Below, piece after piece: positions 1 through 8,023 of a stretch of 34,620 nucleotides of DNA (the stretch's first letter is position 1; each line of letters starts with the position of its first letter). This DNA is from an uncultured Clostridia bacterium (GTDB lineage Bacteria; Bacillota; Clostridia; Oscillospirales; Acutalibacteraceae). The notes beneath the pieces were generated by a model. That model searched no databases, was not told the DNA's origin, and saw nothing but the letters and a program-made list of their open reading frames with translations. The stretch covers positions 1-34,620 of the forward strand of contig CAMGDG010000008.1 in the NCBI GenBank assembly GCA_946041635.1, read 5' to 3'. The position numbers and the translations under genes were made by a program.

Positions 1-20
1 ATACAACACAGGATGATTAG

Positions 21-45
21 CCTATCGGTAACGATAGGTTTTTTT
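21..45 (+). terminator. Rho-independent terminator of an upstream gene outside the window
   Basis: A 7-bp stem CCTATCG/CGATAGG with a GTAA loop is followed at once by seven T residues on the plus strand. It should end transcription arriving from the left edge. The small gene that starts at 79 therefore sits just behind a terminator and has no obvious promoter of its own. Confidence 0.85.
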
Positions 46-78
46 GTTGCTCTGTTTAGGGAAGAAAGGACTGTTATT

Positions 79-414
79 ATGATTTTTCAACGGAACGAAA
101 AAACGGACAACAACATAAGGAGGATTGCAGATTTATTTGGACGAAAAGATAAAATCTACATTTATCTTGCTAACCGGGATATCAGCAATCAGTTTTTAAA
201 AGACGCCGAAAAAGAGGGATTTCATTTCGGTGACGAAATCAGCCCGACAGAGCGTGAGCCTGACGAAGTAATGGCGGTTTATAAAAACAGGGAACTGTGT
301 TATCTTAGTTGGGCAGGACACCTGTTCTTTTATCAGAAAAAATGCAAAATACCGAGGATTGACTATGAACGGTATGTAAACGGTGAAAGACGGTATATAT
401 ATCAAAAGCGATAA
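79..414 (+). CDS. Hypothetical protein, 111 aa
   Basis: Not recognised. The reading frame opens further upstream at 13, but that part overlaps the terminator hairpin at 21-45. The ATG at 79 is preceded by AGAAAGGA at good spacing, so I start there. The product is small, soluble, charged and rich in Tyr, Lys, Arg and Glu (near residue 100 it reads VNGERRYIYQKR). It has no signal peptide or membrane segment. It lies beside the 3' end of a tRNA gene, where integrated elements often sit, so it may be the edge of an accessory region to the left; that is inference. It could also be a chance open frame, though the ribosome binding site argues against this. Confidence 0.6.
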   Translation: MIFQRNEKTDNNIRRIADLFGRKDKIYIYLANRDISNQFLKDAEKEGFHFGDEISPTEREPDEVMAVYKNRELCYLSWAGHLFFYQKKCKIPRIDYERYVNGERRYIYQKR

Positions 415-432
415 AAGCCTTATCAGCACAGG

Positions 433-469
433 AAAACCCACCGATTCAACAAATGAAACGGTGGGTTTG
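433..469 (-). terminator. Terminator downstream of tRNA-Val (probably bidirectional)
   Basis: Inverted repeat AAACCCACCG/CGGTGGGTTT (10 bp, about 15-nt loop) between the hypothetical gene and the tRNA. Read on the minus strand it begins just after the tRNA CCA end and is followed by a short T tract. On the plus strand it also follows the stop codon at 414, so it may serve both convergent units. Confidence 0.75.
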
Positions 470-546
470 TGGTGGAGACAGAGGGGATCGAACCCACGAC
501 CTCACGGATGTGAACCGTGCGCTCTGACCGGCTGAGCTATGCCTCC
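470..546 (-). tRNA. tRNA-Val (anticodon CAC)
   Basis: The minus strand folds as a complete tRNA. The acceptor stem GGAGGCA/TGTCTCC has one G-U pair. The D arm includes GCTC/GAGC. The anticodon stem CACGG/CCGTG encloses the loop TTCACAT, giving anticodon CAC for Val GUG codons. The T loop is GGGTTCGATCCC-like, the discriminator base is A, and the CCA end is encoded. Reading the wrong strand would suggest GTG (His), but the T-loop orientation fixes the minus strand. Confidence 0.95.
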
Positions 547-554
547 GTAATATA

Positions 555-578
555 TTAGAACTGAATTTAGAACTGAAT
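555..578. repeat. 12-bp direct tandem repeat upstream of tRNA-Val
   Basis: TTAGAACTGAAT occurs twice back to back between the tRNA promoter and the mature 5' end of tRNA-Val. It lies in the 5' precursor. No function is evident. Confidence 0.7.
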
Positions 579-580
579 TT

Positions 581-609
581 ATTTTATCACATTGTATGAA
601 AATATTCAA
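581..609 (-). promoter_or_regulatory. Sigma-A-type promoter of tRNA-Val
   Basis: On the minus strand, TTGAAT (604-609), a 17-bp spacer and TAAAAT (581-586) lie about 35 bp before the tRNA 5' end, which fits transcription of a short tRNA precursor. Confidence 0.75.
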
Positions 610-621
610 GTATATTATATC

Positions 622-750
622 GTATCACGGGCAGGTTTTCATGCCCGCCCGTGAATATGTATATGATTTTGCGGCGGGGGCAGACAGCGCCCTACCGTTT
701 TCCGTAGATTTACATATGCTTTTGCGGTGCGCCGAGTCGTCGCACCCTAC
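622..750. repeat. GC-rich intergenic hairpin-containing repeat element (copy 1)
   Basis: Non-coding stretch downstream of araD, more GC-rich than its AT-rich flanks. It holds hairpins CACGGGC/GCCCGTG (626-632 with 647-653) and GGTGCG/CGCACC (726-731 with 741-746). The core GGCGGGGGCA...GCGCCCTACCGTTTT (673-701) resembles the segment at 7490-7522. The second hairpin may help end ara operon transcription, although it lacks a good U tract. Confidence 0.5.
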
Positions 751-759
751 AAATATTAT

Positions 760-1455
760 TTATTTTTTCTGCCCGTAATAGGCGTTGGCGCCGTGTTTGC
801 GCAGATAGTGTTTATCTAAAAGTTCCTGCTGCATAGGCGGCAAATCGGGGCGCATTTGCAGAGCATGCCACGCCATAAACGCCACTTCTTCCAACACGAC
901 GGCGTTATGCACGGCATTTTTGGGGTCCGTGCCCCAAGTAAACGGGCCGTGGCTGTGCACAAGAACCGCAGGTATATCATTTGGTTGTTTGTCTTTAAAT
1001 GTTTCGACAATTACATTTCCCGTTTCCAGTTCATATTTTCCGCCGATTTCGTCCGCCGTCATTTTGCGTGTGCAGGGAATTTCGCCGTAAAAATAATCGC
1101 CGTGCGTGGTGCCCAATGCGGGAATCCCCCGCCCCGCCTGTGCAAAAGTGGTCGCCCAACGGGAATGGGTATGCACAATCCCGCCGATTTCGGGGAATGC
1201 GTTATACAGCACCACATGGGTATCCGTATCCGATGAGGGGTTCAAGTCGCCCTCCACCTTTTTACCTGTTTTTAAATCCACGACAACCATATCTTCGGCG
1301 GTCATTGTGTCGTATTCCACGCCTGAGGGTTTAATGACCATTAAGCCCTTTTCGCGATCCACACCCGACACATTGCCCCAAGTAAAGGTGATTAAACTGT
1401 ATTTGGGCAACAGCAAATTCGCCTCAAAAACCGCCTGTTTTAATGCTTCCAACAT
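760..1455 (-). CDS. araD: L-ribulose-5-phosphate 4-epimerase
   Basis: Class II aldolase/adducin-fold enzyme, 231 aa, the usual AraD length. It converts L-ribulose 5-phosphate to D-xylulose 5-phosphate, the last dedicated step of L-arabinose catabolism, in the cytoplasm. Visible features are the N-terminal TWGNVSG phosphate-binding loop (25-31), D76, the zinc ligands in HTH (H95, H97) and HSHGP (166-170), HGDYFYG (118-124), and the family C-terminal ANAYYGQ. The ATG at 1455 has GAGG eight bases upstream. It is last in the araB-araA-araD operon, 10 bp after the araA stop. Similar aldolase-family epimerases (UlaF, SgbE) act on ascorbate, but the araA neighbour settles the assignment. Confidence 0.95.
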   Translation of the reverse strand: MLEALKQAVFEANLLLPKYSLITFTWGNVSGVDREKGLMVIKPSGVEYDTMTAEDMVVVDLKTGKKVEGDLNPSSDTDTHVVLYNAFPEIGGIVHTHSRWATTFAQAGRGIPALGTTHGDYFYGEIPCTRKMTADEIGGKYELETGNVIVETFKDKQPNDIPAVLVHSHGPFTWGTDPKNAVHNAVVLEEVAFMAWHALQMRPDLPPMQQELLDKHYLRKHGANAYYGQKK

Positions 1456-1465
1456 ACCATTTTCC

Positions 1466-2944
1466 TCATTTCAGTTTCCACGCAAGGTCTGCAAGGAACA
1501 AATCCTTTTCCAGGCTTTCCACTGTGGTGTCTTTGCCGATATGGACATACTCAATATCCATCATATTTGCCCAGTCTTTCATCTGCTCTGCGGTGACATC
1601 GTAGCTGAGCACCGTATGGTGAGCGCCGCCGGCGGTAATCCAACATTCAAGCCCTGTTTCCAGGCTCGGAAGTGCTTTCCACATCACTCTTGCCACGGGA
1701 AGATTGGGCATATCCATAATCGGTTTCACGCACTCTATATCTTGGCAGATAAGGCGAAGTCTGCCGCCCATATCCACAAGGCTTACTACGATAGCGCTGC
1801 CTGCTTTTCCCTCAAAAACAAGTCTTGCGGGGTCTTTTTCATTCATACCGATACCGAGATGATGGGTTTCAATGCGAGGTTTTTCTGCCGCAAAGGAGGG
1901 GCAGACTTCCAACATGTGCGCACCGAGGCTGTATTTTTCGCCCTCGACAAGATGGTAGGTATAATCCTCCATAAAGCCCGTGCCGCCGTTTTGCCCTTCA
2001 CTCATGGCTTTGAGTATGGCGGTCATTGCGGCAACCTTCCAATCGCCCTCGCCGCCGTAGCCATAGCCCTCTGCCATTAAGTGCTGGCTTGCAAGCCCGG
2101 GGAGCTGCTCCATACCGTACAGGTCTTGGAATGTATTTGAAAATGCCTTGCAGCCCTCTCTGTCCATCATTTTGCGAATGGCGATTTCCTCTTTTGCCTG
2201 ATAGCGAATGGCGTTGATATTATCGGTAGCAACCTCGTAATTTTCGGTATATACTGCCATCAAGTCGTCGATTTCGGCTTCTGTGACCTTTTCCATTTCT
2301 TTCACAAGGTCGCCCACAGCCCAGGTATTGACCTGCCAGCCTAATTTTGCCTGCACTTCTACCTTGTCGCCCTCGGTGACGGCAACCTCACGCATATTAT
2401 CACCGAAGCGCATCACTTTTAAATCACGGCTGACGGCAACACCCACCGCCGCACGCATCCAACTGCCGAGGCGTTCACGAACGCGCTCCTCCTGCCAATG
2501 GCCTGCAATCACCTTGCGGGGCATACGAAGCCTTGCCGCAATAAAGCCGTGCTCACGGTCGCCGTGCGCCGCTTGATTGAGGTTCATAAAATCCATATCA
2601 ATTTCATCGTTGGGAATTTCACGGTTGTACTGCGTGGCAAGGTGGCAATAGGGCTTTTGCAAATCCACAAAGCCGTTAATCCACATTTTAGAGGGGCTGA
2701 AAGTATGGCACCAAGTGATGATACCCGCGCATTTTTTGTCGTAATTTGCCTCTCTTACCACATCGGTAATCTCTTGATTTGTTTTTGCGGTGACCTTATA
2801 CACAATTTTGCAGGGAAGTGCCGCGGATTTGTTGAGTTCATCCGCCATTTCCTGTGCACGCTGTGCAACGGTTTCCAACACCTCGGGTCCGTACAAAAAC
2901 TGACTGCCTACCACAAACCAAAATTCATAGTCTTTTAACTGCAT
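1466..2944 (-). CDS. araA: L-arabinose isomerase
   Basis: Converts L-arabinose to L-ribulose using a divalent metal, normally Mn2+. The length of 492 aa is typical. It starts like AraA proteins ([14 protein letters not shown]), contains [12 protein letters not shown] and the catalytic-region motif TAGGAHHT near residue 450, and aligns mentally over its full length with no gaps noticed. The ATG at 2944 has AAAGGAG at good spacing. It is the middle gene of the araBAD-type operon: the kinase gene ends 13 bp upstream and araD starts 10 bp downstream, so all three are probably co-transcribed from the promoter at 4590-4618. No odd features seen. Confidence 0.96.
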   Translation of the reverse strand: MQLKDYEFWFVVGSQFLYGPEVLETVAQRAQEMADELNKSAALPCKIVYKVTAKTNQEITDVVREANYDKKCAGIITWCHTFSPSKMWINGFVDLQKPYCHLATQYNREIPNDEIDMDFMNLNQAAHGDREHGFIAARLRMPRKVIAGHWQEERVRERLGSWMRAAVGVAVSRDLKVMRFGDNMREVAVTEGDKVEVQAKLGWQVNTWAVGDLVKEMEKVTEAEIDDLMAVYTENYEVATDNINAIRYQAKEEIAIRKMMDREGCKAFSNTFQDLYGMEQLPGLASQHLMAEGYGYGGEGDWKVAAMTAILKAMSEGQNGGTGFMEDYTYHLVEGEKYSLGAHMLEVCPSFAAEKPRIETHHLGIGMNEKDPARLVFEGKAGSAIVVSLVDMGGRLRLICQDIECVKPIMDMPNLPVARVMWKALPSLETGLECWITAGGAHHTVLSYDVTAEQMKDWANMMDIEYVHIGKDTTVESLEKDLFLADLAWKLK

Positions 2945-2957
2945 ATGTATTTCTCCT

Positions 2958-4559
2958 TTATTTAAGTCTGTCGATTGCCGCTTTTTCTACTGCGACAGCC
3001 GCTTTATATCTTGTCATATACTGATTGAATCCGTCCACATCGGTTTTGTCGGGTGTGACGGTAGTCCCCTTGTTTTCGCCGAACACTTTATTATCCAGGT
3101 ATTCTTCCAGAGTTTCACCGCCGTCTTTATTGCACATATAAGAAGCAAGCAATGCTATGCCCCATGCACCGCCCTCGCCTGCCGTTTCCATCACGGAAAC
3201 AGGAACGTCCAAAGCCCCTGCCATCAGTTTTTGCCCCACAAGGGGTGTTTTAAACAAGCCGCCGTGGCCTAAAAGGCGGTTCAGGGTAATATTTTCCTTT
3301 TGGAAAAGAATATCCATACCCAAACGAAGCGTTGCTATTGCGGAAAAAATCTGATTACGCATAAAGTTTGCAAGAGTGAAGTTTGCATCGGGCATTCTTA
3401 CAAACAGCGGTCTGCCCTCGGCGGTATCGGTTACGGGTTCGCCCGAATAATAGTTAAATCCAACCAAACCGCCGCAATCCGCATCGCCCTGTAAGGCTAA
3501 ATCGTAAAGCATATCGTAAAGTGCCGGTTTCGGGAGGTCTGCCCCCGCATTTTTGAGCACTTCATCAAAGAGTTTTACCCACGCATCAAGGTCGGAGGTG
3601 CAGGTGTTGCAATGCACCATGGCAACAGGTGCGCCCGTGGGCGTTGCAACCATATCAATTTCCGTATAGACAGCGGAAAGCGGTTTATTGAGCACCGCCA
3701 TCAAGAAAATAGAAGTTCCTGCCGAAACAGTGCCTGTTAATGGGGCAACGCTGTTTGTCGCCACCATACCCGTGCCTGCGTCGCCCTCGGGCGGACAAAG
3801 GGGAATCCCGCTTACAAGGTCGCCTGTGGGGTCTAAAAGCCGTGCGCCCTGCTCGGTAAGCGTGCCCGCATTTTCGCCCGCAAGCAAAATTTTCGGGAGA
3901 ATGTCCGAGAGCTTCCACGGATAATGCCGATTCTCAATCAAGCCGTCAAAATCGGACACCATTTTTTCGTCATAGCAATTTTTGCGGCTGTCCACAGGGA
4001 ACATTCCCGCCGCTTCTCCGACGCCGATGACCTTTTCACCCGTTAGACGCCAATGGACATATCCTTCAAGGGTTGTGAGAAACGCTATATCTTTTACATG
4101 GCTTTCGCCGTTTAAAATCGCTTGATACAAATGGGCGATACTCCAACGCTGGGGAATATTAAAGCGGAAGCGTTCTGTTAACTCTGCCGCCGCATCTTCG
4201 GTGATCGTATTGCGCCAAGTACGGAATTCAACAAGTTGATTGCCGTCTTTATCGAAGGGCAGGTATCCGTGCATCATGGCGGAAAAGCCCATAGCTTTGA
4301 GTTTTGTAAGCTTTACTCCGTATTTTTCAAGCACATCTGATTTAAGCTTTGAATAAGCATCTTGAAGCCCTGCCCAGACATCCTCCATATGATATGTCCA
4401 GACGCCGTTTTCAAAACGGTTTTCCCAAGAATGACCGCCCTGCGCAATGGGATTGTGATTTTCGTCAATCAAAACGGCTTTTATGCGTGTTGAGCCGAAT
4501 TCAATACCCAAAACCGCATTGCCGCTTTCGATTGTATTTTTTACAGCCGTGATTTCCAA
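2958..4559 (-). CDS. araB: FGGY-family carbohydrate kinase, probable L-ribulokinase
   Basis: FGGY sugar kinase of 533 aa with an actin-like ATPase fold. It begins with the phosphate-1 motif [15 protein letters not shown], followed later by [10 protein letters not shown] and [10 protein letters not shown]. Its place upstream of araA and araD supports phosphorylation of L-ribulose to L-ribulose 5-phosphate. From sequence alone it belongs to a Firmicutes FGGY group often labelled only as carbohydrate kinase or xylulokinase-like, so the substrate rests partly on context. The start is a TTG at 4559 with TGA just upstream in frame. An ATG five bases earlier is in another frame and would encode only seven residues across the start, with the GGGG ribosome binding site better placed for that ATG. 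It is the first gene of the ara operon. Confidence 0.85.
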   Translation of the reverse strand: MEITAVKNTIESGNAVLGIEFGSTRIKAVLIDENHNPIAQGGHSWENRFENGVWTYHMEDVWAGLQDAYSKLKSDVLEKYGVKLTKLKAMGFSAMMHGYLPFDKDGNQLVEFRTWRNTITEDAAAELTERFRFNIPQRWSIAHLYQAILNGESHVKDIAFLTTLEGYVHWRLTGEKVIGVGEAAGMFPVDSRKNCYDEKMVSDFDGLIENRHYPWKLSDILPKILLAGENAGTLTEQGARLLDPTGDLVSGIPLCPPEGDAGTGMVATNSVAPLTGTVSAGTSIFLMAVLNKPLSAVYTEIDMVATPTGAPVAMVHCNTCTSDLDAWVKLFDEVLKNAGADLPKPALYDMLYDLALQGDADCGGLVGFNYYSGEPVTDTAEGRPLFVRMPDANFTLANFMRNQIFSAIATLRLGMDILFQKENITLNRLLGHGGLFKTPLVGQKLMAGALDVPVSVMETAGEGGAWGIALLASYMCNKDGGETLEEYLDNKVFGENKGTTVTPDKTDVDGFNQYMTRYKAAVAVEKAAIDRLK

Positions 4560-4589
4560 TGCATATCATCCCCTATTCTAATTTGTATT

Positions 4590-4618
4590 ATTATACCATT
4601 TCATTAAAAAAATCGCAA
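4590..4618 (-). promoter_or_regulatory. Promoter of the araBAD operon
   Basis: On the minus strand, TTGCGA (4613-4618), a 17-bp spacer and a perfect TATAAT (4590-4595) place the transcript start near 4583, giving a leader of about 24 nt before the araB TTG. I see no clear AraR-type or cre-like palindrome next to it. Confidence 0.8.
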
Positions 4619-4642
4619 TATAAACAAAATAAAAACTGCCGT

Positions 4643-4923
4643 TATGCCGGGTGCTGATAAGGAAGTATTTCTTTAAAATATGAACTTTTGGCGCAATAAT
4701 GCGTTAAATCCCCACGATATGCGTCAGCATTATCGTGGGGATTTGCCTTTTCTTGCATCCAAAATTTATATTTTAAAGTGCTTTGCAGTTTCGTAGGAGC
4801 ACAAAATTTCTTGTATTGAAGCCACAAAAGCGATGCAAGGCTGACGCCTTGCGAGGATTTTTGGCAATAATACGGGAAATTTTTGCCCGAGAAACAAATA
4901 CTGCCTTATCAGCACTCGGCATA
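4643..4923. mobile_element. MITE-like element with 28-bp terminal inverted repeats
   Basis: This fills most of the 385-bp gene-free stretch between prmA and araB. The left end, TATGCCGGGTGCTGATAAGG followed by AAGTATTT (4643-4670), and the reverse complement of the right end (4896-4923) agree at 26 of 28 positions. The flanking TA on both sides could be a target duplication, as made by IS630/Tc1-mariner transposases (inference). The 281-bp interior has no credible coding frame. It holds a 14-bp perfect hairpin (4706-4719 with 4731-4744) and a smaller one, GCAAGGC/GCCTTGC (4835-4852). A non-autonomous transposable element is the best reading; a structured RNA or terminator array is the alternative. 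Confidence 0.6.
4706..4744. repeat. 14-bp perfect hairpin inside the MITE-like element
   Basis: AAATCCCCACGATA pairs perfectly with TATCGTGGGGATTT around an 11-nt loop. On the plus strand it is followed by GCCTTTTCTT. It resembles a terminator and may stop prmA read-through before the ara promoter, but the minus-strand tail is not U-rich. Confidence 0.6.
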
Positions 4924-4944
4924 TGCCCAGCAGTTTTTCTGAAA

Positions 4945-5871
4945 TTATGATTTCTTTTTGCACACAAAGCAGAGCCAGCCGCCGTCCTCAAAGCGGTTGA
5001 TTATTTCAAAGCCGTTCTTCTCAAATGCGGCTGTTACTTCCTCCTCACGGGGTTCAATGATTCCCGATGTTATGAACACCCCGTCGTCTTTTAGAAACTC
5101 CCCTACCTGCGACGAAAAAAGTATGATTATATCGGCAACAATATTTGCAACAACAACGTCAAAATTACCCGTAACCTTATCCGCAAGATTACCGTTAAGA
5201 ATTGTGTATTGAGGTTCTGAAAAGCCGTTGACCTTGCCGTTTTCTTTCGCTGTTTTCACGGCGAGCTTATCAATATCAACGCCGACGGTACTCTCTGCGC
5301 CCATCAAAAGTGAAGCGATTGACAAAATACCGCTTCCGCAACCGCAGTCAAGCACCCGATCGCCTTGTTTTACATATTTTTCAAGAGTTTCAAGGCATAA
5401 ACGGGTGGTATTATGTCCGCCGGAGCCGAAAGCAAGTCCCGGCTCAATGCTCAATACTGCCCTGCCCTCGGGGTCATAATCGTCTATCCATAGAGGGCGG
5501 ATTAAAAGCTTTTCGCCGATTTTCATGGGCTTAAAATACTCTTTCCAATTATTCTCCCAATCCTCGTTTTTGCAGGGCTTATACTCGATTCTATGGGGTA
5601 TGTTTTCGCTCTCGTACCGTTCACGCAGGAAGGACACAGCCTCCATATAGTTTTCTTCGGGAGATATATATATGTGAACATAGCCCTTTGAACGGTCTTT
5701 ATTAAGCAAATCTTCATCGATAATATCTATATTGGCAATTTCCCATGTTTCTTCTTCAAGGGTACGGTAATCCTCAATATAGATACCGTACGGAACTGCC
5801 ATAGAAGCAATATCGGCGCAACGGTCTATATTTTCTGCATCAACTTCAATTTTAATTTCGGTCCAATCCAT
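4945..5871 (-). CDS. prmA: Ribosomal protein L11 methyltransferase
   Basis: S-adenosylmethionine-dependent methyltransferase that trimethylates ribosomal protein L11. At 308 aa it is of normal family length. An N-terminal recognition domain is followed by the Rossmann methyltransferase domain with motif I DCGCGSGILSIA, an acidic residue in VGVDID, and a VVANIVAD motif in the place of the catalytic-loop signature. The frame continues upstream to 6024, into rplS. The ATG at 5871 (MDWTEIKIEV) is chosen because GAGG lies seven bases before it and homologues start there. It is downstream of rplS but separated by a terminator, so expression may depend on read-through. The MITE-like element begins just after its end. 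Confidence 0.93.
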   Translation of the reverse strand: MDWTEIKIEVDAENIDRCADIASMAVPYGIYIEDYRTLEEETWEIANIDIIDEDLLNKDRSKGYVHIYISPEENYMEAVSFLRERYESENIPHRIEYKPCKNEDWENNWKEYFKPMKIGEKLLIRPLWIDDYDPEGRAVLSIEPGLAFGSGGHNTTRLCLETLEKYVKQGDRVLDCGCGSGILSIASLLMGAESTVGVDIDKLAVKTAKENGKVNGFSEPQYTILNGNLADKVTGNFDVVVANIVADIIILFSSQVGEFLKDDGVFITSGIIEPREEEVTAAFEKNGFEIINRFEDGGWLCFVCKKKS

Positions 5872-5900
5872 ATTTGTGCCTCGTTTCTTTCGATAAACAA

Positions 5901-5924
5901 AAAGCAGAGGATAACCTCTGCTCT
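5901..5924 (-). terminator. Terminator after rplS
   Basis: On the minus strand, AGCAGAGG/CCTCTGCT (8 bp, 4-nt loop) is followed by TTTTTG. It sits between the rplS stop codon and the prmA ribosome binding site, so prmA is probably expressed by partial read-through. Confidence 0.8.
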
Positions 5925-5950
5925 GTTTGCATTTTCTGACGATATATCGG

Positions 5951-6292
5951 TTAAATCTGCTCCTTAACCTTTGCAGCCTTACCGACTCTGTCACGAAGAT
6001 AATAAAGCTTACTTCTGCGAACACGACCGCGTCTTACAGTTTCAACCTTAGCAACATTGGGAGAATTTACAGGGAATACTCTTTCAATTCCGACACCGTA
6101 GGAAACACGGCGAACGGTAAATGTCTCGGAAACACCGCTGCCCTTACGAGCAATGATTGTACCCTCGAAAACCTGAATTCTTTCTCTTTCACCCTCGCGA
6201 ATCTTAACATGAACCTTGACTACATCGCCGACTCTGATTGCGGGATTAGCCTCTTTGACCATGCCCTCTGTCATCAATTTTAATGCGTCCAT
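5951..6292 (-). CDS. rplS: 50S ribosomal protein L19
   Basis: Ribosomal protein of the 30S-50S interface, 113 aa, typical length. Characteristic stretches are [40 protein letters not shown] and the basic tail [16 protein letters not shown]. The ATG at 6292 has a perfect GGAGG. It has its own promoter at 6398-6426 and a leader of about 100 nt with alternative hairpins, then a terminator. The usual rpsP-rimM-trmD neighbours are absent here, so this is a stand-alone transcription unit. Confidence 0.97.
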   Translation of the reverse strand: MDALKLMTEGMVKEANPAIRVGDVVKVHVKIREGERERIQVFEGTIIARKGSGVSETFTVRRVSYGVGIERVFPVNSPNVAKVETVRRGRVRRSKLYYLRDRVGKAAKVKEQI

Positions 6293-6391
6293 AACTAACC
6301 TCCGATAAAATTTTCAAGCGTTCGTACCAAAAGAATGTGCAGAGGACCGCCCGAGATTATAAGTTATTTTCTGCGCTACTGCACAGAATGC
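6293..6391 (-). promoter_or_regulatory. Structured rplS 5' leader (possible L19 autoregulatory leader)
   Basis: The about 99-nt untranslated leader can form TTCTGTGC/GCGCAGAA around an AGTA loop (plus coordinates 6369-6388). Part of that hairpin can instead pair as TGTGCAG/CTGCACA (6379-6385 with 6336-6342). The two pairings exclude each other, as expected for a switch. L19 leaders that bind L19 are known in Bacillota; I cannot confirm a match to that family from sequence alone. Confidence 0.45.
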
Positions 6392-6397
6392 TGAAAT

Positions 6398-6426
6398 ATA
6401 ATATCACAAGTTGAGGAAAAATGCAA
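6398..6426 (-). promoter_or_regulatory. Promoter of rplS
   Basis: Minus strand: TTGCAT (6421-6426), 17-bp spacer, TATTAT (6398-6403). The transcript would start near 6391. Confidence 0.75.
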
Positions 6427-6444
6427 TAGTTTTTTTGAAAAAGT

Positions 6445-7407
6445 TTATTTGGTTTCAAAGGGATATATAAGTTTCATCTGTCTGCGACACTCGTCCATAA
6501 TTTTCATACAAGAGATTGTAGCATCAAAGGGTATAAAATCCGACTGCGTTTTCCCCTGCCGTATTTCATCGGCAACGCGGGTAAATTCCGTCAAATAATC
6601 GGTTTTGCCGTTGAAAATCTGTTTGCCGTTCTCGTTTTTCAAAATGGCTTTGGACGCCATGTGGAAAAACACAGGCAAACGGATTTCCCCTTTACTGCCG
6701 ACGATTTTACAGTCCTCACGCAAGGAACAAAGGGACATTTTTAAAGTGCATTTAAAGCCGTCATAGAAAAGTGTTACGGTTTCCCCTATATCAATGCCGT
6801 TTTTGAGTTTGCCCGTGCATTTGATTTCTTTCGGCTCACCGAACAGATTATAGCAATATGTTATTGGGTAAATGCCGATATCCAAAAGTGCGCCGCCTGC
6901 GGTTTCGGGCGTTAATACACGGGAATTTTTCGGCATCAAAATACCGGGAAATGCGTAATGAATAACCACATCTTTTATTTCGCCTATTTCACCGCTTTGC
7001 ACCCATTTTTTCACCGTCAGCGCCACATCGGAAAACCAAGTCCACATTGCCTCGCAAAAATATGTATTTGTGCTTCGTGATGTTTCAACAAGTGTTTTTA
7101 CATCATTGAGGCAAACGCCCACAGGTTTTTCACAAAGTACGGGTTTGCCGTATTTCATTGCACGGACGGCATAATCCACATGGGCAGTGTGCGGCGTGGC
7201 GATATAAACTCCGTCCACATCGTCACGGTTGACGGCGCTTTCAAAATCGGCAAACGCCTGTGCGCCGTATTTTTCGGCAAATGCTTTTGCCTTTTCAAAA
7301 TTGCGGCTGTAAACGGACACAATACAGTGCTCCCCTTTTACAATATCTCTTGCCGTGGAATGGGCAATGTTACCGCTGCCGATATACGCCCAACGGAATT
7401 TTTCCAA
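6445..7407 (-). CDS. Gfo/Idh/MocA-family NAD(P)-dependent oxidoreductase
   Basis: Cytoplasmic sugar/inositol-type dehydrogenase, 320 aa. The N-terminal Rossmann fold has the nucleotide-binding motif GSGNIAHSTA (10-19). The family motif EKPVGV (93-98) and a catalytic-region GGALLDIGIYPI follow, then the C-terminal beta-sheet domain. It resembles the dihydrodiol dehydrogenase/glucose-fructose oxidoreductase branch; the substrate cannot be told. An ATG at 7443 opens the frame but has no ribosome binding site. A TTG at 7407 (MEKFRWAYIG) has AGAGGTG at the right distance and puts the Rossmann motif where homologues have it, so I prefer it. It appears to be a single-gene unit. Confidence 0.88.
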   Translation of the reverse strand: MEKFRWAYIGSGNIAHSTARDIVKGEHCIVSVYSRNFEKAKAFAEKYGAQAFADFESAVNRDDVDGVYIATPHTAHVDYAVRAMKYGKPVLCEKPVGVCLNDVKTLVETSRSTNTYFCEAMWTWFSDVALTVKKWVQSGEIGEIKDVVIHYAFPGILMPKNSRVLTPETAGGALLDIGIYPITYCYNLFGEPKEIKCTGKLKNGIDIGETVTLFYDGFKCTLKMSLCSLREDCKIVGSKGEIRLPVFFHMASKAILKNENGKQIFNGKTDYLTEFTRVADEIRQGKTQSDFIPFDATISCMKIMDECRRQMKLIYPFETK

Positions 7408-7476
7408 AATATTCACCTCTATCTGAATATTATTATGTTTCATTCGTGAAATTTATGTTTAGGTATATCCTGCTCA

Positions 7477-7522
7477 CCGTCAACCATTGACGGCGGGAGC
7501 AAGCCCCCGCCCTACCGTTTTT
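7477..7522. repeat. GC-rich intergenic repeat element (copy 2) with hairpin
   Basis: Hairpin CCGTCAA/TTGACGG with a 3-nt loop abuts GGCGGGAGCAAGCCCCCGCC and the string CCCTACCGTTTTT, which also occurs, slightly varied, in the element at 622-750. It lies between the GNAT gene and the Gfo gene and may act as a terminator for the long minus-strand gene run. Confidence 0.5.
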
Positions 7523-7564
7523 GTCAAAATACCGTGCATTGGTGAACAAGGAATTGTCACTTTT

Positions 7565-7993
7565 TTATAGACTTACTGCCATAGAAATTACGGTTACGCC
7601 GTTGCTTTTGGTAAATTGTTTTGTTTTGACAAAACCAAGTTTTTGATAAATTTTGTATGCGTATATATTATCACGTCTGACATTCAGAACAACCGTTTTG
7701 AAACCGTTGTGTTTTGCGTATTCCAGCAGTTTTTTTATTGCCAAAGTTCCGTAGCCGCTATGTCGGTATTGTTCATATGCAATAAACACACCTAATTTTA
7801 CGGTACTTGTGTCAAGTTGTTCTAACCATATACTGCCTATATTTTTACCTTGAACATTTATATAGCACCATTTGATTACATTCATTTTATCGGGATATAT
7901 CCTCGACATATATTTAGACAGACACTTTTGATAACAACTAACAAAATCTTTGTAGAAACAAATATTATTATCTGTTATGTCAATAAGTGTCAT
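7565..7993 (-). CDS. GNAT-family N-acetyltransferase
   Basis: 142-aa acetyl-CoA-dependent N-acetyltransferase. Motif A is clear: R77-HS-G80-Y-G82 (R/Q-x-x-G-x-G) followed by the helix TLAIKKLLEYA. After it come the beta-5 strand VVLNVRRDN and the C-terminal YKIYQKLGF with the usual Tyr (116). The substrate is unknown. An ATG at 7999 also opens the frame, but AAAGGG is only three bases before it; the ATG at 7993 has eight-base spacing and is preferred. It begins 30 bp after the APH-like kinase gene, and the two probably form the tail of one transcript. The pairing with an APH(3')-like gene suggests, but does not show, a detoxification role. Confidence 0.85.
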   Translation of the reverse strand: MTLIDITDNNICFYKDFVSCYQKCLSKYMSRIYPDKMNVIKWCYINVQGKNIGSIWLEQLDTSTVKLGVFIAYEQYRHSGYGTLAIKKLLEYAKHNGFKTVVLNVRRDNIYAYKIYQKLGFVKTKQFTKSNGVTVISMAVSL

Positions 7994-8023
7994 AAACATT
8001 ACCCTTTGATTTATCTTATATGC

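Noticed and set aside
470-546. tRNA-His reading (GTG) of the tRNA
   Set aside because: GTG appears only when the wrong strand is read; the T loop and CCA end place the tRNA on the minus strand with anticodon CAC.
596-778. 60-codon plus-strand frame downstream of araD
   Set aside because: No ribosome binding site; it spans the tRNA promoter and GC-rich repeat and ends opposite the araD stop.
1106-2080. Long open frame of 324 codons on the plus strand
   Set aside because: It lies opposite araD and araA, has no ribosome binding site, and its product is low in recognisable structure; it is a shadow of the real genes.
4642-4991. Small minus-strand frames (61-72 codons) within the MITE-like element
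   Set aside because: They overlap each other, the inverted repeats and the end of prmA, and lack Shine-Dalgarno sites; more likely chance frames of a non-coding element.
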